In this document: positions 42,047 through 53,312 of the stretch, in pieces | Position numbering within the stretch: position 1 is the stretch's first letter | Layout: every line of letters begins with the position of its first letter | Source: Mycolicibacterium litorale | GTDB lineage: Bacteria > Actinomycetota > Actinomycetes > Mycobacteriales > Mycobacteriaceae | NCBI RefSeq assembly: GCF_010731695.1 | Contig: NZ_AP022586.1 | Coordinates: 1,178,001-1,242,000, forward strand | Reading direction: 5' to 3' | Length of the DNA: 64,000 nucleotides | Position numbers and translations under genes: made by a program | Notes under the pieces: generated by a model | The model's database searches: none | Told to the model about the DNA's origin: nothing | Seen by the model: only the letters and a program-made list of their open reading frames with translations

Positions 42047-43312
42047 GTGACGAACCTCTCAGCGAGGAGCCGCAGCGCCGCGCTCCCGCACGGTGTGCAG
42101 GGCGCGGCGGATGCGAATTTCGCACGCACGCTCCAGGGCTTCTCGCAGCTGTTCCCCGGCCGCCGGTTCGGGGGCGGGGCGCTGTGCATCTACCTGCACG
42201 GTGAGCCCGTGGTCGACGTCTGGACGGGGTATTCGGACCGGCGCGGTACGCAGTACTGGACGGCCGACACCGGGGCGATGGTGTTCTCGGCGACCAAGGG
42301 GATGGCCTCGACGGTCATCCACCGGCTGGTCGACCGCGGTCTGCTGGCCTACGACGCGCCGGTCGCGCAGTACTGGCCCGAATTCGGCGCGAACGGCAAG
42401 GAGAAGATCACCGTCCGCGACCTGATGCGGCACCGTGCCGGGTTGTCGCAACTCAACGGGGTCGGCAAGGACGACCTGCTCGACCACCTGAGGATGGAGC
42501 AGCGGCTGGCGGCTGCGCCGGTGAACCGGCTGCTGCACGGTCATCCGGCGTATCACGCGCTGACCTACGGCTGGCTGGTGTCCGGTCTGGCGCGCGCGGT
42601 GACCGGCCAGGGGATGGGCGACCTGATCCGCACCGAACTGGCCGCGCCGCTCAACACCGACGGACTGCACCTGGGCCGGCCGCCCGCCCACGCCGCGACG
42701 CGGGCCGCGCAGATCCTCGTCCCGCAGGGCACGCTGGCCAACCCGGTGTTCAACTTCGTCGCGCCCAAGGTCGCCGCGCTGCAGTTCTCCGGCATGTTCG
42801 GGTCGATGTACTTCCCGGGGATGAAGGCCGTGGTCCAGGGCGACATCCCGTTCCTCGATGCCGAGATCCCGTCCGCCAACGGTGTCGCCACCGCCCGCGG
42901 CCTGGCCCGGATGTACGGCGCGATCGCCAACGGCGGGTGCATCGGCGGCGAGCAGTACCTTTCCGCGCAGGTCGCGGCGGGGCTGACCGGCCGGCCGAAC
43001 CTGCGGCCCGACCGCAATCTGGTCATCCCGCTGGCCTTCCATCTGGGCTACCACAGCCTGCCGTTCGGGGTGATGCGCGGATTCGGCCACGTCGGGCTGG
43101 GCGGATCCGTCGGCTGGGCCGACCCGTCGAGCGGCCTGGCGATCGGCTTCGTCCACAACCGGCTGCTGACGCCGATGCTGCTCGACATGGGTTCGTTCGC
43201 GGGGTTGAACGTGCTGATCCGGCGGGACGTGGCGCGCGCCCGGGTGCGCGGCTACCAGGTGATGCCGGATCTGGGCGCCCCGTTTGCGATGCCCGAGCCG
43301 GTTGCCGGATAG
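42047..43312 (+). CDS. lipL: Serine beta-lactamase-fold esterase (LipL-like)
   Basis: 421 residues (LipL of M. tuberculosis 429). Class C beta-lactamase/esterase fold: catalytic SxxK is Ser81-A-T-Lys84 in VFSATKGMAST, followed by the conserved Tyr in HALTYGWLVSGLARAVTG and the C-terminal HVGLGGSVGWADPSSGLAIGFVHN, where HxG replaces the KTG triad of beta-lactamases. There is no signal peptide. Its position after meaB matches Rv1497. A carboxylesterase acting on lipid esters is the best guess; antibiotic hydrolysis is unlikely. Confidence 0.87.
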   Translation: MTNLSARSRSAALPHGVQGAADANFARTLQGFSQLFPGRRFGGGALCIYLHGEPVVDVWTGYSDRRGTQYWTADTGAMVFSATKGMASTVIHRLVDRGLLAYDAPVAQYWPEFGANGKEKITVRDLMRHRAGLSQLNGVGKDDLLDHLRMEQRLAAAPVNRLLHGHPAYHALTYGWLVSGLARAVTGQGMGDLIRTELAAPLNTDGLHLGRPPAHAATRAAQILVPQGTLANPVFNFVAPKVAALQFSGMFGSMYFPGMKAVVQGDIPFLDAEIPSANGVATARGLARMYGAIANGGCIGGEQYLSAQVAAGLTGRPNLRPDRNLVIPLAFHLGYHSLPFGVMRGFGHVGLGGSVGWADPSSGLAIGFVHNRLLTPMLLDMGSFAGLNVLIRRDVARARVRGYQVMPDLGAPFAMPEPVAG

Positions 43313-43340
43313 CGTTCCCGGACCCCTCTCAGCGTCCGTC

Positions 43341-43364
43341 AGGCCCCCTTTTGGGGGCCTTTTC
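43341..43364 (+). terminator. Rho-independent terminator after lipL
   Basis: AGGCCCCC (43341-43348) and GGGGGCCT (43353-43360) form a perfect 8-bp stem around TTTT, followed by a short run of T (43360-43363). It lies 28 bp beyond the lipL stop and closes the mut/lipL block. Confidence 0.85.
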
Positions 43365-44101
43365 ACCACCTCGTGTGACAACGTTCGTTGTCCCTGGAAA
43401 TGGTTGTCCAGCAGGTCATTTCGCCTTTGCCAGAATCGGCTGGTTAAGCCTGTGACACTGCTGTGTCCACCCCCTTGGAGCTTTGCTGGTGAACGGCGAA
43501 GCGACAACATCGTTATCGGGTCGTCTGTTGCCGTGGTGCGGTGGTCCTCGCCTTCGCACATATCGGCACACCGGGGGAGCGGATCGGCCGGTGCTCGGGC
43601 CGGCGCGATGTTGAGCATGCAAAAAACGCTGTGCGCTGCCGAAACAAGATCGACATTGTTCGGCCGACCGGCCGCCGCCGCGCGGAACTGGCGCTCGTCT
43701 GCGACTTACAGCAATTCCAGACAACATGCTAACTAGTTTGCTGGATTCTTGCTTAGCGAAAAACCTGAGAGAAACCCAAGAAAGTGCCAAGATTGACATT
43801 AGAGTCAAAAAACGAAATAACTGCAGGTCACAGCGTTGAGAGCCGATGAATCTGCGATCTTGTCCTTGCTCGTGTAACGTTTTGGCCGCAGACATTGATC
43901 TAGCAACAGCCGAGAGTCATTTGCTCGGTACTTGCACCAGAGTCGGTGTGAGCGGTTACGCTCCGACTCGGCGCGAACGAAGGCCGAAGAGATACAGAGG
44001 GGAGCGGACGGAGCACGCCGGAAAGTGCTGAATTTCGGAAACTATCGATTTTCTACCCGTCCCGAATCTTCCGTATCACGTTCCAGAAGAGGTTTGCACA
44101 C
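43365..44101. promoter_or_regulatory. AT-rich intergenic region upstream of the glycolipid locus
   Basis: About 740 bp without a credible gene. Short open frames here lack family signatures and typical codon bias. Base composition drops sharply, particularly at about 43730-43880 (A/T runs such as AAAAAACG), against the GC-rich surroundings. Such segments are typical targets of the nucleoid silencer Lsr2 in mycobacteria. It should hold the pks promoter and a long leader; it also contains the hairpin at 43940-43969. No tRNA or insertion sequence is visible. Confidence 0.55.
43940..43969 (+). other. Two-part stem-loop upstream of pks
   Basis: GAGTCG (43940-43945) pairs with CGACTC (43964-43969). 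Inside, GAGCG (43950-43954) pairs with CGCTC (43959-43963) around GTTA, leaving GTGT as a bulge on one side. It lies 132 bp before the pks start, probably in the leader. Role unknown: a protein-binding site or attenuator are options. Confidence 0.4.
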
Positions 44102-47100
44102 GTGGTCGACGCACCGGTCACTCCCATCGCTGTCATCGGAATGGCCTGCCGCCTGCCCGGTGGGATCGATTCTCCCGAGCGGTTGTGGGAGGCCCTTCTC
44201 CGCGGCGACGACTTCGTCACCGAGGTGCCGCTGGAGCGCTGGGACGCCGAGGAGTATTACGACCCGGAACCGGGGGTTCCCGGCCGCTCGGTGTCCAAAT
44301 GGGGCGCCTTCCTCGACGACGTCGCCGGCTTCGACGCCGAGTTCTTCGGCATCAGCGAGCGCGAAGCGACGGCCATCGATCCCCAGCACCGGCTGCTGCT
44401 GGAGACGGCCTGGGAGGCCGTCGAGCACGCCGGCATCGACCCGACGACGCTGGACACCTCGCTGACCGGCGTGTTCATCGGCATGACGCACGGCGACTAC
44501 CAGCTGCTGGCCGCCGACGCGCATGCCATCGAAGGCCCCTACGGGTTCACCGGCAACAACTACAGCCTCGCCTCCGGCCGCATCGCCTACGCGATGGGCC
44601 TGCACGGCCCCGCGTACACGGTCGACTCCGCCTGCTCCTCGAGCCTGCTGGCCGTCCACATGGCCTGCCGCAGCCTGCACGACGGCGAGAGCGACATGGC
44701 GCTCGCCGGCGGCGTCTCGATCATGCTGGAGCCGCGCAAGATGTCCTCCGGCTCCGCCCAGGGCATGCTCTCGCCCACCGGTCACTGCCACGCCTTCGAC
44801 GTCGACGCCGACGGATTCGTCTCCGGCGAGGCGTCGGTGGTCCTCATGTTCAAGCGCCTCGCCGACGCCCAGCGCGACGGCGACCGCATCCTGGCCGTGG
44901 TCAAGGGCACCGCGGCCAACCAGGACGGCCACACCGTCAACATCGCCACCCCCTCGCGCGACGCCCAGGTGTCGGTCTACCGGGCGGCGCTCGCCGCCGC
45001 GGGCATGGACCCCGCAACGGTCGGCATGGTCGAGGCCCACGGCACCGGCACGCCGGTCGGCGACCCCATCGAGTACGCCGGCCTGGCGCAGGTGTACGGC
45101 ACCGACGCACCGTGCGCACTCGGTGCGGTGAAGACCAACTTCGGCCACGGACAGTCGGCATCCGGTGCCGTCGGCATGATGAAGGCGATCCTGTCGCTGC
45201 AGCACGCGACGGTGCCGCAGAACCTGCACTACAACCGCATGCCCGACGAGATGGCGCGCATCAGCACCAACCTCTTCGTGCCGCAGGAGATCACTCCCTG
45301 GCCGCACGGCGACGAGCAGCCCCGGCGCGCCGCGGTCTCCTCTTACGGCCTGTCCGGCACGAACGTGCACGCCGTCCTCGAGCAGGCTCCCGACGTCGCG
45401 GTGCCGGTCGCCGAGCCGACCTCCGAGGCGATGATCTTCGCGCTGTCGGCGACCTCCGCCGAGGAGCTGAGGCGCACCGCCGCGCGCCTGGCCGACTGGG
45501 TGGACGACCATTCCGACGGAAATCTGCGCGACCTGGCCTACACGCTGGCGCGCCGCCGCTCGCACCGGCCGGTGCGCACCTGCGTGTCCGCTGGCACCCG
45601 CGAAGAGCTGATCAAAGCGCTGCGCGAGATCGCCTCCGGCGAGACCCCCTACGAGCCCGCGGTCGCCAAGGGCGAGCACGGCCCGGTCTGGGTGTTCTCC
45701 GGGCAGGGATCCCAGTGGGCCGGCATGGGCAAGGGTCTGCTGGCCACCGAGCCGGTGTTCGCCGCCGCCGTCGCCGAGCTGGAGCCGTTGATCGCCCGCG
45801 AGTCGGGTTTCTCGGTCACCGAGGCGATGTCCGCGCCGGAGAAGGTGACCGGGATCGACCGGGTGCAGCCGACGGTGTTCGCCGTCCAGGTCGCGCTCGC
45901 GGCGACGATGAAGTCCTACGGGGTGACCCCCGGCGCGGTGATCGGCCACTCGATGGGTGAGTCGGCGGCCGCCGTGGTCGCCGGTGGCCTGTCGCTGGAG
46001 GACGGCGCGAAGGTCATCTGCCGCCGGTCCAAGCTGATGGCCCGCATCGCCGGATCCGGCGCAATGGCGTCGGTGGAGCTGCCCGCCCAGCAGGTGCTCT
46101 CGGAGCTGGCCGCCCGCGGCATCAGCGACGTGGTCCTGTCCGTCGTCGCCTCGCCGCAGTCGACGGTCGTCGGCGGCGCCAAGGAGGCGATCCGCGAACT
46201 GGTCGCCGAATGGGACAGCCGCGGTGTGATGGCCCGCGAGGTGGCCGTCGACGTGGCATCCCACTCGCCGCAGGTCGACCCCATCCTCGACGAGCTGACC
46301 GAGGTGCTCGACGACATCGAGCCGATGGAACCGGAGATCCCGTACTACTCGGCCACGCTCTACGACCCGCGCGACCCGGCTGAGTTCGACGCCTACTACT
46401 GGGTGGACAACCTGCGTCACGCCGTGCGGTTCTCCGCGGCCGTGCAGGCGGCGCTCGAGGACGGGTTCCGCGTGTTCGGCGAGCTGGCCCCGCACCCGCT
46501 GCTGACCCACGCCGTCGACCAGACCGGCCGCAGCCTCGATATGAGCCTGGCCGCGCTGGCCGCGATGCGCCGCGAGCAGGAGCTGCCCGACGGGCTGCTC
46601 GGCTTCGTCGCCGATGTGCACAATTCCGGTGGCGCAGTGGACTTTTCGGTCATCTACCCGGACGGGCGTCTCGTCGACGCACCGTTGCCCACCTGGACCC
46701 ACACTCATCTGATGCTGACGCGCGACGGCCAGGAGCAGGCGCAGGGCGGTTCCACGGTCGCGGTGCACCCGCTGCTCGGCGCACATGTGCGCCTGCCCGA
46801 GGAGCCCGAGCGCCACGTGTGGCAGGGCGACGTCGGCACCGCCACCCAGCCGTGGCTGGGCGACCACCAGGTGCACAACGTCGCGGCGCTGCCGGGTGCG
46901 GCCTACTGCGAGATGGCGCTGGCCGCCTCACGTGCCGTGTTCGGTGAGACCGCCGAGGTCCGCGACATCACCTTCGAGCAGATGCTGCTGCTGGAGGACC
47001 AGACCCCGGTCTCCTCGGTCGCCACCGTGAAGCGGCCCGGCGTGGGCGACTTCGTCGTCGAGACCTACGACGAGGGCAACGAGGTGCGGCGGGCCACCGC

Positions 47101-50100
47101 CGTGCTGCACGGCGACGCCGCCGCCGAGGCCCCCGGCGCCTACGACGTCGAGGAACTGCTCCTCACGCATCCGGAGCGCCGCGAAGGCGCCGAACTGCAC
47201 AGCTGGTACGCCGACCGCGGCATCTCCTACGGGCAGGCCTTCTCCGGTCTCGTCGCCGCCAACACCCGCGACGACGGCGGCGACACCGTGCTCGCCGAGG
47301 TGGCACTGCCCGGTTCCATCCGCTCGCAGCAGGGCGCCTACGGCATCCACCCGGCGCTGCTCGACGCCTGCTTCCAGGCGGTCGGTGCGCACGCCGCGCT
47401 GCAGGCCGACACCACGGGCACGCTGATGCTGCCGCTGGGTGTGCGCCGGCTCACCGCACACGCCTCCACGCGCAACGCCCACTACTGCTACGTCACGGTC
47501 ACCCACGTGAGCGCCGCCGCGATCGAGGCCGACATTGAGGTGCTCGACGAACTCGGTGCGGTGCTGCTCACGGTCGAGGGCCTGCGCCTGGGTAGCGGCG
47601 CCACCGCGGGCGGACAGCGCGAGCGGCTGCTCAACGAGCGGCTGCTGACCATCGACTGGCGCAAGCACGATCGCCCGGAGGCCGCCCACGTCGACGCTGG
47701 CCGCCTGCTGCTGATCGCGACGTCCGACGCTGCGCAGCCCGACGCCGCCCGACTGGCCGACGCGCTCACCCGCGCCGACGCCACGGTGACCACGACGGTC
47801 TGGTCGGCGGACGCCGACCACGCCGCCCTCGCCGAGCAGGTGCGTGCACAGCTCACCGCCGACCACCACAGCGGTGTGGTCGTGGTGACCGCACCCGGTG
47901 GTCCGGCTGATGGCGCACCGGCGCAGGGCGCCGAGTACGTGCGCCACCTGGTCCGCATCGCGCGGGAACTGCCCGAGGTCCCCGGCGAGCCGCCGCGGCT
48001 GTTCGTGCTCACCCGCAACGCGCAGACCGTGGTCGACGGCGACGTCGCGAACCTGGAGCAGGCCGGCCTGCGCGGCCTGATGCGGGTGCTCGTCATGGAG
48101 CATCCGGCGCTGCGGCCGACCCAGGTCGACCTCGACGGCGCCACCGAGCCCGACTACGTCGCCGCGCAGTTGCTCTCGGACTCGGAGGAAGACGAGACCG
48201 CCTGGCGGGATGGCGAATTCCACGTCGCGCGGCTGTCGGTCAGCCCGCTGCGCCCCGAGGAGCGCCGCACCACCGTCGTCGATCACGAGACCGGCGGCAT
48301 GCGGCTGCAGATCCGCACACCGGGCGACCTCGAGTCGCTGGAACTGGCCGCGTTCGACCGCGTCCCGCCCGGGCCGGGTGAGATCGAGGTCTCGGTCACG
48401 GCGTCGAACCTGAACTTCGCCGACGTGCTCGTCGCCTACGGGCGCTACCCGAGCTTCGAGGGCCGGCTGCCCAAGCTGGGCGCCGACTTCGCCGGCGTGG
48501 TCACCGGCGTCGGTGCCGGAGTCACCGAGCACCAGGTGGGGGACCGGGTCGCCGGCATCTCGGCCAACGGTGCCTGGGCGACGTTCGTCACCTGCGACGC
48601 CAACCTCGCGGTCACCCTGCCCGCAGGCGTGCCCGAGGACCGCGCGGCCGCGGTGCCAAGCGCCCACGCCACCGCCTGGTACTCGCTGCACGACCTGGCC
48701 AGGATCGGCGCGCGGGACAAGGTGCTGATCCACTCCGCGACCGGCGGTGTGGGTCAGGCCGCGGTCGCGATCGCCAAGGCCGCGGGTGCGGAGATCTTCG
48801 CCACCGCGGGCAGCCCCGAGCGTCGGAAGCTGTTGCGCGACTGGGGGATCGAGCACGTCTACGACTCCCGCAGCACCGCCTTCGCCGACGAGATCCGTGA
48901 GGACACGGCGGGCTATGGCGTTGATATCGTGCTGAACTCGCTTCCGGGTGCCGCGCAGCGCGCCGGTCTGGAACTGCTCTCCTTCGGTGGCCGCTTCGTC
49001 GAGATCGGCAAGCGCGACATCTACGGCGACAGCAAGATGGGCCTGTTCCCGTTCCGGCGCAACCTGGCGTTCTACGCCGTGGACCTCGCGCTGCTGACGC
49101 TGACGAACCCGGACGTCCTGCGCCGCCTGCTGGAGACGGTCTACCAGCAGATCGCCGACGGGGTGCTGCCGCTTCCCGAGACCACGCACTACCCGCTGGC
49201 CGAGGGTGCGACCGCGATCCGCGTGATGGGCGCCGCCGGGCACACCGGCAAGCTCGTGCTCGACGTCCCGCACACCGGTCAGAGCACCGCGGTGGTGCCG
49301 CCGGAGAACGCCGAGGTGTTCCGTGGCGACGGCGCCTACGTCGTCACCGGCGGTATGGGCGGGCTCGGGCTGTTCCTCGCCGAGAAGATGGCCGCGGCCG
49401 GCTGCGGCCGGATCGTGCTCAACGGCCGCTCGGCGCCCAGCGCCGAGGCGACCGCGGCGATCGACCGGATCCGGGCGACGGGTACCGAGGTCGAGGTGTC
49501 GCTGGGCGACATCGCCGACCCCGCGACCGCCGAACGCGCGATCGCCGCGGCGACCGCGACCGGACTGCCGGTGCGTGGCGTGCTGCACGCCGCGGCCGTC
49601 GTCGAGGACGCGACACTGCCCAACATCACCGACGAGCTGATCGACCGCGACTGGGCGCCGAAGGTGTACGGCGCGTGGAACCTGCACACGGCGACCACGG
49701 GTCAGCCGCTGGACTGGTTCTGCTCGTTCTCGTCGGCCGCCGCGATGGTCGGTTCGCCGGGACAGGGCGCCTACGCCGCGGCCAACAGCTGGCTCGACGC
49801 GTTCACCCAGTGGCGGCGGGCGCAGGGGCTGCCCGCCGGCGCGATCGCGTGGGGCGCGTGGGCGGAGATCGGCAAGGGTCAGGCGATGGCCGAGGACGCC
49901 GCGATGGCGATCCTGCCCGACGACGGTGCCGACGCCTTCGACGCGCTGCTGCGGCACGACCGCGGGTACAGCGGCTACGCACCGGTCGCCGGTGCGCCGT
50001 GGCTGACAGCGTTCGCGCAGACCAGCAAGTTCGCCGAGGCGTTCGCATCGATCGGCCAGAACAGCGCGGGCACAAGCGCATTCCTCACCGAGCTGTTCGA

Positions 50101-50362
50101 GCTGCCGCAGGAGGAGTGGCCGGGCCGGCTGCGCAAGCTGGTGGCCGACCAGATCGGCCTCATCCTGCGCCGATCGGTCGACGCCGACCGGCCGCTGTCC
50201 GAGTACGGCCTGGATTCGCTGGGCACGCTGGAGGTGCGCACCCGGATCGAGAACGAGACGGGTATCCGCATCGGCTCCACCGACATCACCACCGTGCGGG
50301 CGCTGGCGCAGCGTCTCGCCGACACGCTCGCCGGTGATTCGGCCACATCGAGTTCGTCGTGA
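44102..50362 (+). CDS. pks5: Mas/Pks5-type iterative polyketide synthase
   Basis: 2086 residues, the length of Mas-like synthases. One module: KS 1-430 (Cys178 in DSACSSS, His313 in EAHGTGT, His349 in TNFGHG); AT about 525-830 (Ser617 in GHSMGE, with VASH at 718-721, the methylmalonyl-type specificity motif); DH about 885-1180 (His922); ER about 1430-1740 ([11 protein letters not shown]); KR about 1770-1960 (VTGGMGGLG); ACP about 2000-2075 (GLDSLGTLE). It should elongate an acyl starter iteratively with methylmalonyl-CoA into multimethyl-branched acids for glycolipid acylation. No FadD ligase or thioesterase is in the window. The symbol is by resemblance to the LOS Pks5. Confidence 0.9.
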   Translation: MVDAPVTPIAVIGMACRLPGGIDSPERLWEALLRGDDFVTEVPLERWDAEEYYDPEPGVPGRSVSKWGAFLDDVAGFDAEFFGISEREATAIDPQHRLLLETAWEAVEHAGIDPTTLDTSLTGVFIGMTHGDYQLLAADAHAIEGPYGFTGNNYSLASGRIAYAMGLHGPAYTVDSACSSSLLAVHMACRSLHDGESDMALAGGVSIMLEPRKMSSGSAQGMLSPTGHCHAFDVDADGFVSGEASVVLMFKRLADAQRDGDRILAVVKGTAANQDGHTVNIATPSRDAQVSVYRAALAAAGMDPATVGMVEAHGTGTPVGDPIEYAGLAQVYGTDAPCALGAVKTNFGHGQSASGAVGMMKAILSLQHATVPQNLHYNRMPDEMARISTNLFVPQEITPWPHGDEQPRRAAVSSYGLSGTNVHAVLEQAPDVAVPVAEPTSEAMIFALSATSAEELRRTAARLADWVDDHSDGNLRDLAYTLARRRSHRPVRTCVSAGTREELIKALREIASGETPYEPAVAKGEHGPVWVFSGQGSQWAGMGKGLLATEPVFAAAVAELEPLIARESGFSVTEAMSAPEKVTGIDRVQPTVFAVQVALAATMKSYGVTPGAVIGHSMGESAAAVVAGGLSLEDGAKVICRRSKLMARIAGSGAMASVELPAQQVLSELAARGISDVVLSVVASPQSTVVGGAKEAIRELVAEWDSRGVMAREVAVDVASHSPQVDPILDELTEVLDDIEPMEPEIPYYSATLYDPRDPAEFDAYYWVDNLRHAVRFSAAVQAALEDGFRVFGELAPHPLLTHAVDQTGRSLDMSLAALAAMRREQELPDGLLGFVADVHNSGGAVDFSVIYPDGRLVDAPLPTWTHTHLMLTRDGQEQAQGGSTVAVHPLLGAHVRLPEEPERHVWQGDVGTATQPWLGDHQVHNVAALPGAAYCEMALAASRAVFGETAEVRDITFEQMLLLEDQTPVSSVATVKRPGVGDFVVETYDEGNEVRRATAVLHGDAAAEAPGAYDVEELLLTHPERREGAELHSWYADRGISYGQAFSGLVAANTRDDGGDTVLAEVALPGSIRSQQGAYGIHPALLDACFQAVGAHAALQADTTGTLMLPLGVRRLTAHASTRNAHYCYVTVTHVSAAAIEADIEVLDELGAVLLTVEGLRLGSGATAGGQRERLLNERLLTIDWRKHDRPEAAHVDAGRLLLIATSDAAQPDAARLADALTRADATVTTTVWSADADHAALAEQVRAQLTADHHSGVVVVTAPGGPADGAPAQGAEYVRHLVRIARELPEVPGEPPRLFVLTRNAQTVVDGDVANLEQAGLRGLMRVLVMEHPALRPTQVDLDGATEPDYVAAQLLSDSEEDETAWRDGEFHVARLSVSPLRPEERRTTVVDHETGGMRLQIRTPGDLESLELAAFDRVPPGPGEIEVSVTASNLNFADVLVAYGRYPSFEGRLPKLGADFAGVVTGVGAGVTEHQVGDRVAGISANGAWATFVTCDANLAVTLPAGVPEDRAAAVPSAHATAWYSLHDLARIGARDKVLIHSATGGVGQAAVAIAKAAGAEIFATAGSPERRKLLRDWGIEHVYDSRSTAFADEIREDTAGYGVDIVLNSLPGAAQRAGLELLSFGGRFVEIGKRDIYGDSKMGLFPFRRNLAFYAVDLALLTLTNPDVLRRLLETVYQQIADGVLPLPETTHYPLAEGATAIRVMGAAGHTGKLVLDVPHTGQSTAVVPPENAEVFRGDGAYVVTGGMGGLGLFLAEKMAAAGCGRIVLNGRSAPSAEATAAIDRIRATGTEVEVSLGDIADPATAERAIAAATATGLPVRGVLHAAAVVEDATLPNITDELIDRDWAPKVYGAWNLHTATTGQPLDWFCSFSSAAAMVGSPGQGAYAAANSWLDAFTQWRRAQGLPAGAIAWGAWAEIGKGQAMAEDAAMAILPDDGADAFDALLRHDRGYSGYAPVAGAPWLTAFAQTSKFAEAFASIGQNSAGTSAFLTELFELPQEEWPGRLRKLVADQIGLILRRSVDADRPLSEYGLDSLGTLEVRTRIENETGIRIGSTDITTVRALAQRLADTLAGDSATSSSS

Positions 50363-50423
50363 GAGCGGCTGACATGGCGTCGACGAAGTCGCCCGGGAAC
50401 ACACACGAAGCACGGGAGGTCTG

Positions 50424-51890
50424 ATGGTTGCCATCAAAGCGATCCACGACTGGATCGGCGCCCCGGGTACGCTCGTCTCCTGGGATCCGTCGGCATCGTC
50501 GCTGGCGAAGATGCAGGACGCACCGATCAGCGCGGTGCCGGTGAGTTACCAACAGGAACAGCACATCCGGGGCTACCGCAAGCACGTGTCGCAGGGCACG
50601 GACATGGCGCGGCTGAACATCCCGGCGTGGGACATGCCGGGCCAGTGCGACATCCGCGCGATGACGCATGTCATCAACGCCTACATCCGCAGGCACGACA
50701 CGTACCACAGCCGGTTCGAGTTCACCGAGTCCGACGAGGTCATCCGCCGCACGATCCGCAACCCGCGCGACATCAAGTTCGTGCCGACCCAGCACGGCGA
50801 GGTGACCGCCGACCAGTGGCGCAAGCATGTGCTGTCCACGCCGGACCCGTTGCAGTGGAACTGCTTCCACTTCGGCATCATCCAGCGTGAGGACCATTTC
50901 ACGTTCTACATCAGCGTCGACCACGTGCACACCGATGCGATGTTCATGGGTCTGGTGCTCGTCGAGATCCACATGATGTACGCGACGCTGGTGGGCGGCG
51001 GCGCGCCGTTGAAGCTGCCGGATGCGGGCAGCTACGACGACTACTGCCTGCGTCAGCGCGAATACACCGATGCGCTGACCCTCGAGTCGCCCGAGGTGCA
51101 GGACTGGGTGCGCTTCGCCCAGAACAACGACGGCACACTGCCGCACTTCCCGCTGCCGCTGGGCGATCCGTCGGAGCCCTGCTCCGGTGAACTGCTCACC
51201 GTGCGACTGCTGGACAAGCAGCAGGGCGAGCGCTTCGAGGCAGCGTGCAACGCGGCCGACGCGCGGTTCATCGGCGGCGTCTTCGCGTGCGCGGCACTGA
51301 CCGATCACGAATTCACCGGCAACAGCGACTATTACGTCATCACTCCCACCACGACACGGCGCACCCCGGCCGAGTTCATGACCACGGGCTGGTTCACCGG
51401 CCTGGTGCCGGTCACCGTCTCGGTCGACCGCGGCAGCTTCGGCGACACCGCACGCTCGGCGCAGAAGTCCTTCGATTCCGGTCTGGACCTCGCGCACGTC
51501 CCGTTCGAGCGGGTGGTCGAACTCGCCGCATCGGCGGGCGTGCGCCCCGCCGACCCCGGCGTGCCGATGGTGTCCTACCTCGACGCCGGACTGCCGCCGC
51601 TGTCGCCGAGCGTCATCGCGCAGTGGGAGGGCATGAACGGAAAGGTCTTCGCCGACGCCCGCGCCGCCTTTCAGGTCGGCATGTGGGTCAATCGCACCGA
51701 GCGGGAAACGACTGTGACCGTGGCGTTCCCGGACAATCCGACCGCCAGGGAGTCGATCAACCGGTACCTGCAGGTGATGATCTCGTGGTACCTGCGCGTG
51801 GCGGACGGCGGCGCGGGCGGTCCGCTGTCCGGCCGGCACGGTGCGGCCGTGCGGCGTCGCGACGAATTGGTTCCCGTAGTCGGAGGTTGA
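50424..51890 (+). CDS. papA4: PapA-type acyltransferase
   Basis: 488 residues. Condensation-superfamily acyltransferase of the polyketide-associated protein type, expected to move the Pks product onto a sugar hydroxyl. The catalytic motif is D166-H167-x3-D171-A172 (SVDHVHTDAMF), a variant of HHxxxDG that keeps the key His and Asp. The N-terminus SWDPSASSLAKMQDAPISAVPVSYQQEQHIRGY and the C-terminal MVSYLDAGLPPLSPSVI are typical of PapA1-4 rather than PapA5. GGGAGG precedes the ATG. It lies 61 bp after pks and its stop overlaps the next start (TGATG). The number in the symbol is by locus analogy with Rv1528c. Confidence 0.85.
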   Translation: MVAIKAIHDWIGAPGTLVSWDPSASSLAKMQDAPISAVPVSYQQEQHIRGYRKHVSQGTDMARLNIPAWDMPGQCDIRAMTHVINAYIRRHDTYHSRFEFTESDEVIRRTIRNPRDIKFVPTQHGEVTADQWRKHVLSTPDPLQWNCFHFGIIQREDHFTFYISVDHVHTDAMFMGLVLVEIHMMYATLVGGGAPLKLPDAGSYDDYCLRQREYTDALTLESPEVQDWVRFAQNNDGTLPHFPLPLGDPSEPCSGELLTVRLLDKQQGERFEAACNAADARFIGGVFACAALTDHEFTGNSDYYVITPTTTRRTPAEFMTTGWFTGLVPVTVSVDRGSFGDTARSAQKSFDSGLDLAHVPFERVVELAASAGVRPADPGVPMVSYLDAGLPPLSPSVIAQWEGMNGKVFADARAAFQVGMWVNRTERETTVTVAFPDNPTARESINRYLQVMISWYLRVADGGAGGPLSGRHGAAVRRRDELVPVVGG

Positions 51891-53302
51891 TGTTGTCGAC
51901 GCAGATCAGGCCGGCGCGATCTCGAACCCTGCGGCCTTTTCGCGGTTTCGTGACCAAACCCGACGAGCGGCCCGACGAGCGGCTGTCGTATCTGGATCAA
52001 GCCCTGTTCCTCGGCTTGCGGGCCACGGGACAGGCCGCGGTCATGCAGTGCGTATGGGTCTACGAGCACGCCGTCGACTTCGACGGTCTGCGGCGGTTCC
52101 ACCGCAATTTCGGTTACGGGCTGGCGGGCCGCCGCATCGAGCCCTCGCCGTTGCCGTTCGGCAGGCACCGCTGGGTCTCGTCGCTGGGTCCGCCGTCGAG
52201 CATCGACGTGGCCGAGACCCCGCGTGCGCGTGCGGAACTCAGTGACTGGATCGACGAGCGGGCACAGCTGCCGGTCGATCCGGAGTGGGGTCCCGCCTGG
52301 CACCTCGGCGTGTTGCCCATGACCGACGGCTCCACCGCGATCAGCCTCGTGGGTTCGCACTGCATCGGTGACGGCGGCGGCGCGCTGCTGACCGTCTTCA
52401 ACGCCGTCACCGGGAACACCCCGGACTTCGGGTATCCGATGCCCGGTGCGCGCACCCGGATGCGCGGCATCGCCGCCGATGCCCGCCAGACGCTGCGCGA
52501 TGCGCCGGAGATCGGCCGGACGCTGGTCGCGGCGGCCAAGCTCGCCTACCGGCGGCGCAAGGACTTCGCCAAGTCGAACCAGGTCGAGACCTCCGCCGGC
52601 GCCGCCGACGATCATGTTGTGGTGCCGTCGGTTTCGCTGTTCGTCGACAGCGATGAGTGGGATGCGCGGGCCGCCGCACTGGGCGGCAACAGCTACTCAC
52701 TGCTGGCCGGGTTCGGCGCGGTGCTCTCCGAGCGGATCGGGCGCCACCAGCCCGGCGACGGCCTGGTGCCGTTCATCATCCCGATCAACGACCGCACCCT
52801 CGAGGACACCCGCGCGAACGCGGTGAAACTCGCCAACGCCAGGATCGACCCGAAGGGTGTGACCAGCGACCTCTCTGCGGCCCGGGCATCGATCAAGCAG
52901 GCGCTCAAGACGATGCGCGAGGAGACCGACGAGACACTGGCGCTGCTGCCGCTGACGCCGTTCATCCCGAAGCGGGCGGTGAAGTCCACCGCCGACGTGG
53001 CCTTCGGTTTCTCGGACCTGCCGGTGTCGTGTTCGAACCTGGGGGACCTGCCGCCCGAGATCGGCCGTATCGACGGTACGGACGCCGAGTACGTGATCTT
53101 GCGCGGCGTCGACCGCTACATCCCGCGCTCGGTGCTCGAACAGCGGCGCGGTCTGCTCACGGTGATCGGCGCCCGGGTCGGCGACAAGATGTCGATCGCG
53201 GTGATCGGGTACCAGCCCGGCGCAACGAATTCCAAAGCCCACCTGCGCGAGTTGACGACGGCGGCGCTGGCCGACTTCGGTCTCACCGCCGCGGTCATCT
53301 GA
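51890..53302 (+). CDS. Condensation/WS-DGAT-superfamily acyltransferase, copy 1
   Basis: 470 residues. RLSYLDQALFLGLRATGQAAVMQCVWVYEHAVDFDGLRRFHRNFGYG leads into S156-H157-x3-D161-G162 (GSHCIGDGG), the catalytic HxxxDG with the first His replaced by Ser. LPVSCSNLG near the C-terminus is the conserved NxxG-type element of the wax-ester-synthase group. CGGAGG precedes ATG 51890, which overlaps the papA stop. It is followed 10 bp later by a close paralogue. A second acylation of the glycolipid is the natural suggestion; acceptor and donor are unknown. Confidence 0.8.
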   Translation: MLSTQIRPARSRTLRPFRGFVTKPDERPDERLSYLDQALFLGLRATGQAAVMQCVWVYEHAVDFDGLRRFHRNFGYGLAGRRIEPSPLPFGRHRWVSSLGPPSSIDVAETPRARAELSDWIDERAQLPVDPEWGPAWHLGVLPMTDGSTAISLVGSHCIGDGGGALLTVFNAVTGNTPDFGYPMPGARTRMRGIAADARQTLRDAPEIGRTLVAAAKLAYRRRKDFAKSNQVETSAGAADDHVVVPSVSLFVDSDEWDARAAALGGNSYSLLAGFGAVLSERIGRHQPGDGLVPFIIPINDRTLEDTRANAVKLANARIDPKGVTSDLSAARASIKQALKTMREETDETLALLPLTPFIPKRAVKSTADVAFGFSDLPVSCSNLGDLPPEIGRIDGTDAEYVILRGVDRYIPRSVLEQRRGLLTVIGARVGDKMSIAVIGYQPGATNSKAHLRELTTAALADFGLTAAVI

Positions 53303-53312
53303 GGCGGATCCG

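Noticed and set aside
43541..43732. Small open frame of 63 codons in the gap before pks
   Set aside because: No ribosome site, no coding-type base bias and no recognisable motif; the region is better explained as regulatory.
44042..46876. Long open frame (944 codons) antisense to the pks gene
   Set aside because: Low-complexity Arg/Gly/His-rich translation with no family similarity; it arises from the GC-rich third positions of the real polyketide synthase.
46928..50437. Long open frame (1169 codons) antisense to the second half of pks
   Set aside because: Same cause: GC codon bias of the sense gene, no motifs, no ribosome site.
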